The position numbers were made by a program, and so were the translations under genes. Of a stretch of 64,000 nt of DNA, positions 1-7,682 are shown one piece after another. Position 1 is the stretch's first letter, and every line of letters starts with the position of its first letter. The stretch comes from Lachnospiraceae bacterium (GTDB lineage: Bacteria > Bacillota > Clostridia > Lachnospirales > Lachnospiraceae). The stretch spans positions 1 to 64,000 of the forward strand of contig JAILIS010000008.1 in NCBI GenBank assembly GCA_024695145.1, written 5' to 3'. Under the pieces are notes generated by a model that saw only the letters and a list, made by a program, of their open reading frames with translations, was not told where the DNA came from and made no database searches.

Positions 1-440
1 ACATCCAGTGCCTTTTCTATGGAAGATACCGACAGATCCTTCTTAATGAGTGCATTGATATGCTCCTCGATATCCGTAGGCGATACGACCTGCACCTGCA
101 TATGTCCGATAGGGTACTTGGCGATCTGATTTTTGATCGTACCTTCTCTTCTGTCTGCAGACTTGGGCTTGAGCTCCCCACCCTTCATCTGAAAAACCAG
201 ATGCCTCGTACAAAGATCTTCCACAGTATCAATATCCGTGATCACGGTCCGGGCCTTCTCGGCAAGCCAGTTATCCTCTTTTTCCTTCATGAGGCGCATA
301 CAGACCGCTCGGTTCTTCGCGGTAACGGTCAATGTCTTTCTCTTACCGTCGTCCTTGTATCCGACACCCTTTCGATATGTGACTGTCCCGTCGGGATTAT
401 CCTTAAAAAAGCCCTGACCTTTTGTTCCCCTGCTAGCCAT
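1..440 (-). CDS. Tyrosine-type site-specific integrase, N-terminal part (runs off left edge)
   Basis: The reading frame starts at the ATG complementary to 438-440 and stays open to the window edge, giving the first 146 residues. Seen: a basic N-terminus (MASRGTKGQGFFKDNPDG), a Tyr/Lys-rich strand segment with TYRKGVGYKDDGKRK, then a helical segment (KSADRREGTIKNQIAKYPIG to the edge). This order matches the AP2-like arm-DNA-binding domain followed by the SAM-like core-binding domain of Tn916/phage-type integrases. The catalytic domain (R-HxxR-Y) would lie outside the window. It begins 11 bases after the excisionase-like gene, the usual xis-int arrangement of an integrative element. Family assignment is good; the type of element cannot be told from this part. 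Confidence 0.8.
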   Translation of the reverse strand, partial: MASRGTKGQGFFKDNPDGTVTYRKGVGYKDDGKRKTLTVTAKNRAVCMRLMKEKEDNWLAEKARTVITDIDTVEDLCTRHLVFQMKGGELKPKSADRREGTIKNQIAKYPIGHMQVQVVSPTDIEEHINALIKKDLSVSSIEKALD

Positions 441-451
441 TTACTACTCTC

Positions 452-667
452 CTATACAAGAAAGGTTTTGTACTCGTACTGATCAAGCCATTCGTTAAGA
501 GCTTTGGCTGTTACGATATAGCGGCCTCCAAGCTTTATGGACGGGAAGCTCTTGCTCTTTATCAGCGCATACGCTTTGTCTCGTCCGATATGAAGCCTAG
601 ATGCCAACTCTCTTGCCGACAAAACAGTGTATTCATCCTGTACCTGATTGATCATTGTGTTTCTCAT
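452..667 (-). CDS. Excisionase-like small DNA-binding protein (MerR-type helix-turn-helix)
   Basis: A 71-residue protein. The segment LSARELASRLHIGRDKAYALI followed by SFPSIKLGGRYIV is the classic winged helix-turn-helix of phage/ICE excisionases and the general excisionase family. A longer in-frame start exists at 793, but it would lie inside operator 1 and downstream of the predicted transcription start only by a few bases. The ATG at 665-667 is preceded by AGAGGTG seven bases upstream, so I chose it. It probably directs recombination by the adjacent integrase. The gene is transcribed leftwards from the promoter at 817-845, which the neighbouring repressor probably controls. Note that bases in the motif description are cut into pieces; the two segments are contiguous apart from four residues. 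Confidence 0.8.
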   Translation of the reverse strand: MRNTMINQVQDEYTVLSARELASRLHIGRDKAYALIKSKSFPSIKLGGRYIVTAKALNEWLDQYEYKTFLV

Positions 668-787
668 CCGCTTCACCTCTTTTCCTATAGCGACTGTTGA
701 ACTTGTTTTTGCTACTGCTTCCTTCCTGTTTGTTACGAGTCCGTATGTTTCCCGGATATTACTGAAGGAAGGTCTGAATCTTCTATT

Positions 788-878
788 GTTCATTTTTATG
801 AACTTTATTTTTCTACATTATAAGTTCATATTTGTGAACCGTCAATACCTTTTTTGAAAAAAGTTCAATTTTTTGAAC
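788..878. promoter_or_regulatory. Three 16-bp operators (GTTCA-N6-TGAAC) in the switch region
   Basis: Three inverted repeats of identical design lie at 788-803, 824-839 and 863-878. All share the arms GTTCA and TGAAC with six central bases; the first is fully symmetric as GTTCAT-N4-ATGAAC. Start-to-start spacing is 36 and 39 bp. Operator 2 fills the spacer of the leftward promoter almost exactly, operator 1 lies just downstream of its expected start point, and operator 3 sits immediately upstream of the rightward promoter. The natural candidate ligand is the XRE-type repressor encoded at 948. Repeats are seen directly; repressor binding is inferred. Confidence 0.75.
817..845 (-). promoter_or_regulatory. 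Leftward promoter for xis-int
   Basis: On the minus strand, TTGACG (840-845) and TATAAT (817-822) are separated by exactly 17 bp. Operator 2 (824-839) occupies the spacer, so bound repressor would block RNA polymerase. The transcript would begin near 810 and have a leader of about 140 bases before the xis start at 667. Confidence 0.75.
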
Positions 879-883
879 GCAAA

Positions 884-914
884 TTGTTCCGAAGCGGAAA
901 AAATGTGTTATTAT
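884..914 (+). promoter_or_regulatory. Probable promoter for the XRE repressor
   Basis: TTGTTC (884-889) and TATTAT (909-914) are 19 bp apart on the plus strand, ahead of the repressor start at 948. The long spacer makes this a weak prediction. Its position just after operator 3 would allow autoregulation. Confidence 0.4.
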
Positions 915-947
915 ACATTTAAAAATAGTTGGGGAAGGACTACCGAT

Positions 948-1487
948 ATGATGACATTGGGTGAAAAGATCAAGTATTACAGAAGCACACTGGGGATAAC
1001 TCAGGCCCAGTTCTCGAGCCTGTCCGGAATCGGGCTGAGTACTATAAAGAAGCTTGAGTGCGATATGATGAACCCCAAGCCGAAGATGCTACTGAAGATC
1101 GCAGATGCTCTCGGGGTCAGTCTTAACATATTTACGGATTTCGATATCGTAACAGTATCGGATGTGATGTCCCTGCTCACAAAGATGGACGAACAGATAG
1201 AAATGGATTTCCTTGCAGAATACGACGAGGATGGTAACCCCATCCCCGAATCAATAAAGATATCTTTCAAAAACCCGTCTCTTAACAGAAAGCTGGCTGA
1301 TTATGTTAAAGTAAAGGATCTTCAGAACAAACTTGACGATGATCAGCAGAAGTACACTACTCCGGCCGATCAGGAAGCACTTGAGCGCATAAATACCGAA
1401 TTGGAAATGACGCGCCTGACCATCTGCCGGGCTCCCGTGGTTATTGCAAAGAAGTTTAATGACGGGCATTTTCGGGTTAAGGTATAA
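948..1487 (+). CDS. XRE-family (Cro/CI-type) transcriptional repressor of the element
   Basis: A 179-residue protein starting at ATG 948, with GGGGAAGGA nine bases upstream; an earlier in-frame start at 873 lies inside operator 3 and has no ribosome binding site. Residues about 5-60 form a helix-turn-helix of the XRE class (LGEKIKYYRSTLGITQAQFS, then SGIGLSTIKKLE, then KMLLKIADALGVSL). The remainder has no domain I recognise and may mediate dimerisation. The gene is divergent from xis-int, with three operators in between, so it most likely keeps the element integrated. There is no visible RecA-dependent autocleavage (LexA-like) domain, so induction may work in another way. Confidence 0.8.
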   Translation: MMTLGEKIKYYRSTLGITQAQFSSLSGIGLSTIKKLECDMMNPKPKMLLKIADALGVSLNIFTDFDIVTVSDVMSLLTKMDEQIEMDFLAEYDEDGNPIPESIKISFKNPSLNRKLADYVKVKDLQNKLDDDQQKYTTPADQEALERINTELEMTRLTICRAPVVIAKKFNDGHFRVKV

Positions 1488-1627
1488 ACTAGGAAACTAT
1501 CAAATAAACCGATAATCGAACATATAAAGAGATTATCGTTGTATTCAAAGAACTCAATCGTTGGCAGTTATATTTGACCATTTAATCTAGTCGAAATATG
1601 ATACTTAAAGAAAAAGGAGCATAGCAA

Positions 1628-2719
1628 GTGCCAAAAAAGAAATCTCCTATTAAAATTGATACAGTCGCAGGTAGTCGTTCTTACAACAGGCTTGATATGC
1701 AAATAAGCCAGACTCTCCATATGGCAATAGAACTATATAATGATCTGAATTATCTATTTGTTCTTGACTACTATGATGATATAACCCTTTTCGATTTAGA
1801 TTCAGACCCTCTTGCTGTTAGTTATTATCAGATGAAAACTAGCGAATCTACTATTACCATTGATTCTGCTATAAAAGAAGACTGGCTTGCAAAGATGTAT
1901 GCACAACTGAACAGACCCGGAGACTGGTTGGTAAAAGAACTAGGTTTGATAACAAATACTCCTCTCGAAGTCAGTATAAAAATGAAAAATGAAGCTGGTA
2001 AGGTTAATAATACAAAGAAACTACTATCCTCTGAACATACGCCATTAACAAACATCCACGAAAATGTACAAAGCAGAATAATAGCCGATATTGCCAAAAA
2101 AAATGGTATTTCTGAAAACAAAGTTGACCTTTCAAAATTCGCTCATCTTCGTACCACTTTAACGATAGAACGACACAAAGATCTTGTTGAAAAGGAGATG
2201 GAAGATTTTCTTTACGAAAAGTATCCGAAAATTACTGTTGATACTGTAAAAGGGATTTATAGTTCTTTAATTGATCTCCTTACTAAACGACAGGAATATG
2301 AGCTTTTACCAAATAATGCTCCTTTTGATGTCGTCAAGGCACATAAAGGATTCACGAAATCCGAGCTTACTCGGGTGATTGACAAGGCCATTATGTTATC
2401 CATACCGACTTTTGATGATGTTATTAAAGCATCTGGACTTGGTCATGATAAGGCATCTATACTAAGTTTTTCCTATGTACAAATCTTAGCTGATAGTAAT
2501 AATAATTCCGATGGGTCCTTCCCTAGACTATTCAATATAGTATCTGAGATTATGAATACAAACAGTTTTAGTTCTAATATAACAGCATGGGAATATGGTC
2601 TTGAAATTGCCATGAAGGTTCACGAAAAAGAGCCCTTATATAAGACGATATATAGTATTGAATATATATCTGTTTTAGTCATATGCTTACTAATAAACAA
2701 ATCAAGGAGACTTCCATGA
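1628..2719 (+). CDS. DUF4297-type nuclease, LmuA-like effector of a Lamassu-type defence module
   Basis: A 363-residue protein with a GTG start preceded by AAAAAGGAG at 1611-1619. Residues about 14-75 contain RSYNRLDMQ, acidic YYDD at 48-51 and YYQMKT with Q68-x-K70. This resembles the Q-x-K active site of the DUF4297/Cap4 branch of the PD-(D/E)xK nucleases. The C-terminal half is helical and of no recognised family. In Lamassu, LmuA of this kind is the toxic nuclease held and triggered by the SMC-like LmuB, and here the stop codon overlaps the start of such an ATPase gene (ATGA). The stretch is clearly more AT-rich than the core genome to the right, which fits recent transfer. Alternative: another ABC-three-component-type system. 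Nuclease class is fairly sure, the system name moderately so. Confidence 0.65.
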   Translation: MPKKKSPIKIDTVAGSRSYNRLDMQISQTLHMAIELYNDLNYLFVLDYYDDITLFDLDSDPLAVSYYQMKTSESTITIDSAIKEDWLAKMYAQLNRPGDWLVKELGLITNTPLEVSIKMKNEAGKVNNTKKLLSSEHTPLTNIHENVQSRIIADIAKKNGISENKVDLSKFAHLRTTLTIERHKDLVEKEMEDFLYEKYPKITVDTVKGIYSSLIDLLTKRQEYELLPNNAPFDVVKAHKGFTKSELTRVIDKAIMLSIPTFDDVIKASGLGHDKASILSFSYVQILADSNNNSDGSFPRLFNIVSEIMNTNSFSSNITAWEYGLEIAMKVHEKEPLYKTIYSIEYISVLVICLLINKSRRLP

Positions 2720-4410
2720 AGAGTATGTTTTTTAAAAATATATTGATAGCTGACGTTCAGAAGCGTACTGCTCGTTTTGTGTCCTTTAAAAAAGGCCTAA
2801 ATATCGTGACTAGCATGGACAACCATGTTGGAAAGTCATCTGTTATTAAATCATTGTATAACACATTGGGCGCCGATGTAAAATATGATGCGAAATGGGA
2901 TAAGGATTCAAAGCTTTCAGCCGTTACGCTAGATGTTGATGGAATCGAATATCGTGTTGTTCGATTCATAAAAAAATATGCCATCTTTAGAGATCATGAA
3001 TTGTTATTGCTAACAGATTCTGTTACTCATGAGTTAGCTCCAAAGCTTTCAGAAATCTTTGATTTTTCAGTGTATCTAGCAGAGAAACGAGGTAATAAGG
3101 CTGTTGTTCAGGCTCCTCCTGCATTTTCCTTTATGCCCTATTATATCGATCAAGACAAGGGTTGGTCTGAACTTTATGATAGTTTTGAACGAATAGATCA
3201 ATTTGCAAAGAATGAGCGAGCAAAATCCCTTTATTTTCATCTCGGATTATACACAAAAAAGCGTATCGAGCTGCAGGCGAAAAAAGATGAATTAAAAGAG
3301 GAGCTTACACAATTACAAGAACGAGAAAATCAGCTACTCATTACAATAGGAGCACTTTCTGAGGAGCTTAGTAACATTATCCCGGCTGATAACGAAAAAG
3401 AACTTGAACAATACCTATCAACCCCTAAAAAAGAAATTGAGGATTTAGTTCAAAGAATTGGTCATGTAAGGAATAGAATTCAAGAGTTGCAGACATCATT
3501 GGAACAACATCTGAATCAACTAGATATAATACGTCAGTTCCAGCAGATTAAAACAGCTAAAATGAATGAACCCAAAACGATACATACTTGCCCCCAGTGT
3601 GGGTATGAATTTGATGATGATCTTTATAAACTCATCCGGAGCAACTATAATCAATCAAACGCAGAATACTTGAAGGCTCAGATAGATTTAATCGTTAATA
3701 ACATAAGACTAGAGTTGCAAACACAGGAACACTATTATGTAGATTTGATGTCTCAGTTGAAAGAAAAGGAAGAAGTATACGATGAATCACAAAATGCCTA
3801 TGATGCATATCTTCGACATAGGGGATTAAAAGAAACTCTTAGAAAATATCAACTTGATCTCGGAAAAAACAAAATAGAACAATCTGATAGGGAAGATGCG
3901 ATAAATGAAATCAACAAAGAGCTTCAGATAATCCCCAATAAAAAAGACGTTGAAGAGACCTATATTAATTTCGTAAAGCAAAACACTATGACACTTGGTG
4001 TATGGGCTCAGGAGTACGAAGGGAATATTAAACTACTAAAAAGTCTAAATGCTCAAGGATCTCTTATGCCGAAAATAATACTATCACAATACATTGGCCT
4101 TTTCCAAACAATGGATCAAATGAACAACAATGTTATACGCTTCCCATTTGTTGTTGACTCCCCACGCAATATGGAATCAAGTACCAGTAGCAGTAAAGAA
4201 ATACTTACAATGATTGCGAGTATTACTTCACTGCCACAAGTTATTGTAGCTACAGTGGATTACGACGAGTTTAAAATAAAAGATGGAGGAAATGCGAATA
4301 AAATATACTTTACTGATCAATTTAAAGTACTAAACGAGGATTCCTACCTAGAGTGGAGCGAGGATATAGAAGGTCTATACCAACTGATGACTGACAAAGG
4401 ACGTATTTAA
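2716..4410 (+). CDS. Rad50/SMC-like ATPase with CxxC hook, LmuB-like
   Basis: A 564-residue protein. The ATG at 2716 overlaps the upstream stop (ATGA) and has AAGGAG at 2704-2709; a longer frame from 2683 has no such site. Seen: an N-terminal P-loop at about 35-42 (DNHVGKSS), coiled-coil-like Lys/Glu/Leu-rich segments around 180-270 and 310-400, a central CPQC (C292, C295) like the Rad50 zinc hook, and a C-terminal hydrophobic strand ending in DSPR (D481), which takes the place of Walker B. The P-loop lacks the usual first glycine. Small SMC proteins of this shape (DUF2326/COG0419-like) are the sensors in Lamassu. It presumably complexes with the preceding nuclease and detects foreign or aberrant DNA ends. 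Confidence 0.68.
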   Translation: MKSMFFKNILIADVQKRTARFVSFKKGLNIVTSMDNHVGKSSVIKSLYNTLGADVKYDAKWDKDSKLSAVTLDVDGIEYRVVRFIKKYAIFRDHELLLLTDSVTHELAPKLSEIFDFSVYLAEKRGNKAVVQAPPAFSFMPYYIDQDKGWSELYDSFERIDQFAKNERAKSLYFHLGLYTKKRIELQAKKDELKEELTQLQERENQLLITIGALSEELSNIIPADNEKELEQYLSTPKKEIEDLVQRIGHVRNRIQELQTSLEQHLNQLDIIRQFQQIKTAKMNEPKTIHTCPQCGYEFDDDLYKLIRSNYNQSNAEYLKAQIDLIVNNIRLELQTQEHYYVDLMSQLKEKEEVYDESQNAYDAYLRHRGLKETLRKYQLDLGKNKIEQSDREDAINEINKELQIIPNKKDVEETYINFVKQNTMTLGVWAQEYEGNIKLLKSLNAQGSLMPKIILSQYIGLFQTMDQMNNNVIRFPFVVDSPRNMESSTSSSKEILTMIASITSLPQVIVATVDYDEFKIKDGGNANKIYFTDQFKVLNEDSYLEWSEDIEGLYQLMTDKGRI

Positions 4411-4548
4411 AACTGAACCTTCTTGAGAAACTAACACTACTTCAATCGGCAATATAATGTGCTGTTTGGCTTGATGAGCATAATGAGACGGCTTACCTTC
4501 CTCGCAAGTGAAATACTCATACTATATAGAAAAAATCTCCTATTTTCC

Positions 4549-4579
4549 AATTGACCTATAATTGACCCCTAAATTGACC
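4549..4579. repeat. Three AATTGACC direct repeats, possible integrase arm sites
   Basis: AATTGACC occurs at 4549-4556, 4560-4567 and 4572-4579, spaced 11 and 12 bp apart, about one helical turn. Short, phased direct repeats near an attachment site are the usual arm-binding sites of AP2-domain integrases such as the one at 1-440. Binding is inferred. Confidence 0.5.
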
Positions 4580-4721
4580 TATCTTCTAGAATAATATCTG
4601 ATTTTGACAATTTTTGAGGGAAATTTGTCCTAGTTTTTCCTGTTAGTAATAACCAGAATAAAGCAGGAAAATGATTTTTCAAAAATGTGAAGATGCGCAT
4701 AAATACAGGCTTCCAAGCATC

Positions 4722-4747
4722 AAAAAAGGAACCGGATTTCCGGTCCC
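4722..4747 (-). terminator. Intrinsic terminator of tRNA-Gln
   Basis: On the minus strand, a nine-pair stem (GGGACCGGA with TCCGGTTCC, one G-U pair, two-base gap) is followed by six T. It lies seven bases downstream of the tRNA. Confidence 0.85.
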
Positions 4748-4753
4748 TTTTCA

Positions 4754-4825
4754 CAGGGCTAGAAGGATTCGAACCTTCAGATGACGGAGTCAGAGTCCGT
4801 TGCCTTACCGTTTGGCGATAGCCCT
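4754..4825 (-). tRNA. tRNA-Gln (anticodon CUG)
   Basis: A 72-nt cloverleaf can be folded by eye: acceptor AGGGCTA with TAGCCCT plus discriminator G, D-arm GCC..GGC, anticodon stem ACGGA/TCCGT with loop CTCTGAC (anticodon CTG), and T-arm GAAGG-TTCGAAT-CCTTC. CCA is not encoded. Its 3' end points toward the integrative element, the usual orientation for integration into a tRNA gene. Confidence 0.93.
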
Positions 4826-4850
4826 ATCCAACTAAATGTACAACGAAATG

Positions 4851-4879
4851 ATTATACACAAATAATACTGCATGTGCAA
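4851..4879 (-). promoter_or_regulatory. Promoter of tRNA-Gln
   Basis: TTGCAC (4874-4879) and TATAAT (4851-4856) are 17 bp apart on the minus strand, about 25 bases before the tRNA 5' end. Confidence 0.7.
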
Positions 4880-4886
4880 GTATCAT

Positions 4887-6035
4887 CTACCAAAATACAT
4901 GAGATCCTATAACTATTCCGGGATATCCGGAATTTACATTTCTGAAATGCGTTGCTCCTCCGATATAACTTGCACCACCCATTGCCTCCTGAGCAGCTGC
5001 AAGGCAGGATGCCTTAGGGCCTGATGCTGCAATCTGGGCAACCTGTCCGCTTCCCGCGGGACCGAACTGTCCTTTGGCATAAATAACCGACGCAATACTG
5101 CCGCCATATCTGCCGCTCTTCAAACGGTTCATGACAACCGTTCCTACCGATACCTGACCTTCGTAAGGCTGATTGCCTCCCTCTGCCTGTATCAGTGCAG
5201 CCAAAAGTACCTGGTCGCTCACACCCGATGCAACGGCACCTGTATTTGTTTTAGTTGTTTTTGTAGTTCTTCCGGCCTCGGCCTGTGCCTTTTTGACAGA
5301 CGCTTCGGCTTCTGCCTGGGCCTTTTTGACCTGTTCCTCTTCAGCCGATATAACTTCCATTGTCTTACCGGTTCCGAGACTGTCAGCGATAGTTACGTAT
5401 TCCGAAGATACATAACCCTCATCTCCGTCTGAAAACTGAACCCTTGTCCACTCGCCTTTCTGATCGAGAACCGCCATCTGGTCTCCTTCGGCAAGAAGAT
5501 CAAGAACAGTCGCATCAGGATCGGCTTCTTTACGAACTCTCAGGCAATCCGTTGTACAGGTCGCAGTCCTTTCGACTACTTTCTTGGCAAGTTCAACGGC
5601 ACTGTCACCAAACATAAGATAATCGTTCTTTATCCATCCGGTAAGTTCGCCGGTCTTAACTTTTGTCCATCCGTTACCCTTTTCGAGTATCTGTCCGCCA
5701 CACTCCTTAAAAAACTTACCAAGGAGCTTGCCGTCTTCCGATGCACTGTCGCGAACATTAACGGCTTCATCGACATCTGCCATTACCAACTTATCGTAAG
5801 GTATTCCTGCTATCTCGCCCTTCTCCGTCGCATCGGAATCCTTTACGATCTCAATATTCAGTGTATTATCTTCTGTAACACTTTTTGTCTTGTCAACTGT
5901 AACAGCCTTGGCTGCCCCCGCAGTCACAACACGTTCTTTCTTGTCTTTGGCCGTTACATTGATCAAACTCCCCCATGTTCCGACAAAGATGATCACCAAA
6001 GCGATCGCCACAGCCGGCCATGTAAGTTTTCTCAT
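4887..6035 (-). CDS. Exported cell wall hydrolase: two SH3 domains plus SleB-type hydrolase domain
   Basis: A 382-residue protein, starting at ATG 6033-6035 with GGAGG five bases upstream (an in-frame TTG four codons earlier overlaps that site). Residues about 4-25 are a signal peptide or anchor (LTWPAVAIALVIIFVG). Two bacterial SH3-type repeats follow (about 80-145, VNVRDSASEDGKLLG... GWIKNDY; and about 155-220, LRVRKEADPDAT... GYVSSEY), then an Ala/Glu/Lys linker. The C-terminal 115 residues (LAALIQAEGGNQPYEGQVSV and later FGPAGSG, ATHFRN) match Hydrolase_2, the SleB/CwlJ family. It probably cleaves peptidoglycan during growth or sporulation. It has its own promoter (6081-6109). Confidence 0.82.
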   Translation of the reverse strand: MRKLTWPAVAIALVIIFVGTWGSLINVTAKDKKERVVTAGAAKAVTVDKTKSVTEDNTLNIEIVKDSDATEKGEIAGIPYDKLVMADVDEAVNVRDSASEDGKLLGKFFKECGGQILEKGNGWTKVKTGELTGWIKNDYLMFGDSAVELAKKVVERTATCTTDCLRVRKEADPDATVLDLLAEGDQMAVLDQKGEWTRVQFSDGDEGYVSSEYVTIADSLGTGKTMEVISAEEEQVKKAQAEAEASVKKAQAEAGRTTKTTKTNTGAVASGVSDQVLLAALIQAEGGNQPYEGQVSVGTVVMNRLKSGRYGGSIASVIYAKGQFGPAGSGQVAQIAASGPKASCLAAAQEAMGGASYIGGATHFRNVNSGYPGIVIGSHVFW

Positions 6036-6080
6036 AACTTCCTCCAAAATGTCACAATCTGATAGATTATTGGCTTTGGA

Positions 6081-6109
6081 ATTATATCAAAACTGTAAGA
6101 AAAAGTCAA
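6081..6109 (-). promoter_or_regulatory. Promoter of the SleB-type hydrolase gene
   Basis: TTGACT (6104-6109) and TATAAT (6081-6086) on the minus strand, spacer 17 bp; the -35 box overlaps the stop of proC. Confidence 0.75.
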
Positions 6110-6900
6110 ATTGCACGCGATTTTTCGGCACATGCACGCATGGCATCCATTACCGATGAACGGAATCCGCCTTTCTCAAGAGCGGCCACCGCATCTATCG
6201 TTGTCCCGGCCGGAGAACACACCATATCCTTAAGTTCAGCCGGATGTTTCCCGGTTTCGATGACCATTTTCGCGCTTCCCAGCACTGCCTGGGCTGCCAT
6301 CTTTATCGCCGTTGCCCTGTCAAGCCCTTCTGCCACAGCACCATCGGCCATGGAGTCAATAAGCATGAATACGTATGCCGGAGAACTTCCCGAAACAGCC
6401 ACAACTGCATCCATCTGATTTTCTTTGACCTCAAACGCTTTTCCAAAACCGGAAAGCATTTTCAACACAAAATCAAATTCGTCAGCCGAGACGTTTTTAT
6501 TCCTGCATACTCCTGTACAGCCCTCTCCGACAAGTGCCGGGGTGTTCGGCATCAGCCTTACTATCTTCGCGTCCTGAGCGAGCTGCTCTTCAAGATAACC
6601 CAATTTCTTTCCGGGTGCGATCGAGATTATCACCTGATCTTTTTTCATTGCCGTCCTGATCTCGGGCAGAACCTTTTCATATATTTGCGGTTTTACGGCC
6701 AGGATCATGTAATCACAGTTTTTTGCGGCGTCAGCGTTGCCCTCGCACGTGTGGATTCCGAATGACTTTTCGGCCTTCTGCCTTTGATCAGCCCCCGGAT
6801 CCGAACCTGTGATCTCATCAGGTTTAAACAATCCGGATGCGATGATCCCTCCGATCATTGCACTTGCCATGTTTCCAAGTCCTATCACTCCAAGTTTCAT
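6106..6900 (-). CDS. proC: Pyrroline-5-carboxylate reductase
   Basis: A 264-residue NAD(P)H-dependent enzyme for the last step of proline synthesis. Residues 1-15 are the Rossmann nucleotide-binding loop (MKLGVIGLGNMASAMIGG). Family landmarks follow: AVKPQ near 70, MPNTPALVGEG near 120, and the C-terminal signature SPAGTTIDAVAALEKGGFR. I chose the start at 6898-6900 because it opens the nucleotide-binding strand and has GGAGG just upstream; the frame continues further upstream without a better site. It lies ten bases after the RNA methyltransferase gene and is likely cotranscribed with it. Confidence 0.93.
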   Translation of the reverse strand: MKLGVIGLGNMASAMIGGIIASGLFKPDEITGSDPGADQRQKAEKSFGIHTCEGNADAAKNCDYMILAVKPQIYEKVLPEIRTAMKKDQVIISIAPGKKLGYLEEQLAQDAKIVRLMPNTPALVGEGCTGVCRNKNVSADEFDFVLKMLSGFGKAFEVKENQMDAVVAVSGSSPAYVFMLIDSMADGAVAEGLDRATAIKMAAQAVLGSAKMVIETGKHPAELKDMVCSPAGTTIDAVAALEKGGFRSSVMDAMRACAEKSRAI

Positions 6901-6910
6901 AAAAGCCTCC

Positions 6911-7678
6911 TTAAATACCATACATAAGTACAGCCGCAGCAACTGCTGCATTTAATGATTCAAGTTTTCCGTGCATGGGTATCCTGACCAGCCTGTCTGC
7001 TTTTTCGCATATTGCATCCGAAAGCCCGGAACCCTCATTTCCTATGAGAAATGCTATCCTGTCTCCGTAAGTTACTTCCCTGTAATCTGCGGTTCCGTTT
7101 AAATGTGCGGCATAGACTGTTACAGACAGACTCTTAAGTCTGTCAACCAGTTCAAAAAGATCAGCCGTGTAGACTACGGGAACACGAAAAACGGATCCCA
7201 TTGTCGATCTGATCACTTTGGGATTATATACATCAACAGTATTGTTATCTGCATATATAGCATTAAAGCCGGCCCCTTCGGCCGTCCTGACCATTGTTCC
7301 GAGATTACCGGGATCCTGAATGCCTTCAAGTATGAGTAACCGTCGCGGCCCGCTTCCGCTCAGAATATCATACGGATCCGGAAACACATTCTGTCTGCAT
7401 ACACATATGATCCCCTGTGGATTCCGGGTATCGGACATTTTACGAAATACCGCAGAAGATACCACAGTCGGATCAACATCATACAAAAATACTTTATCCG
7501 CAGTCTCATCCCATGAAAAATCATCGGATATAAAACACTCCACTAAAGCGTTCTGCGGTATCTCCGATGCGATCCTTACCCCCTCTGTCACAAAAAGGCC
7601 CTCCTTGCGGCGGGCTTTTGCATTTTTAACAAGCTCTGTCACGTGCTTGATCTTTTCGTTGGCTGTGCTTGATATCAT
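6911..7678 (-). CDS. TrmH/SpoU-family RNA 2'-O-methyltransferase
   Basis: A 255-residue SPOUT methyltransferase. The N-terminal substrate-binding region (about 1-90) has KEGLFVTEGVRI, typical of the SpoU substrate-binding domain. The knotted catalytic domain shows LEGIQDPGNLGTMVRTAEG (motif 1), IGNEGSGLS (motif 2) and IPMHGKLESLNAAVAAAV (motif 3). It probably methylates 23S rRNA or tRNA; the exact target cannot be read from sequence. The start is seven bases after the pfkA stop and lacks a strong ribosome binding site, so translation is probably coupled to pfkA. Confidence 0.88.
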   Translation of the reverse strand: MISSTANEKIKHVTELVKNAKARRKEGLFVTEGVRIASEIPQNALVECFISDDFSWDETADKVFLYDVDPTVVSSAVFRKMSDTRNPQGIICVCRQNVFPDPYDILSGSGPRRLLILEGIQDPGNLGTMVRTAEGAGFNAIYADNNTVDVYNPKVIRSTMGSVFRVPVVYTADLFELVDRLKSLSVTVYAAHLNGTADYREVTYGDRIAFLIGNEGSGLSDAICEKADRLVRIPMHGKLESLNAAVAAAVLMYGI

Positions 7679-7682
7679 TTCA

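Larger units (their letters stand above)
4411..4753. other. Gene-free right end of the integrative element
   Basis: These 343 bases contain no convincing gene. They hold three AATTGACC direct repeats (4549-4579), an AT-rich tract around 4590-4690, and the terminator of the tRNA gene (4722-4747). I interpret the stretch as the attachment-site region, but the actual junction cannot be located without the other end of the element. Confidence 0.5.

Noticed and set aside
4580..4600. Possible att core: TCTAGAA near the repeats resembling CTAGAAGG of the tRNA 3' end
   Set aside because: Only six or seven bases match, which is expected by chance.
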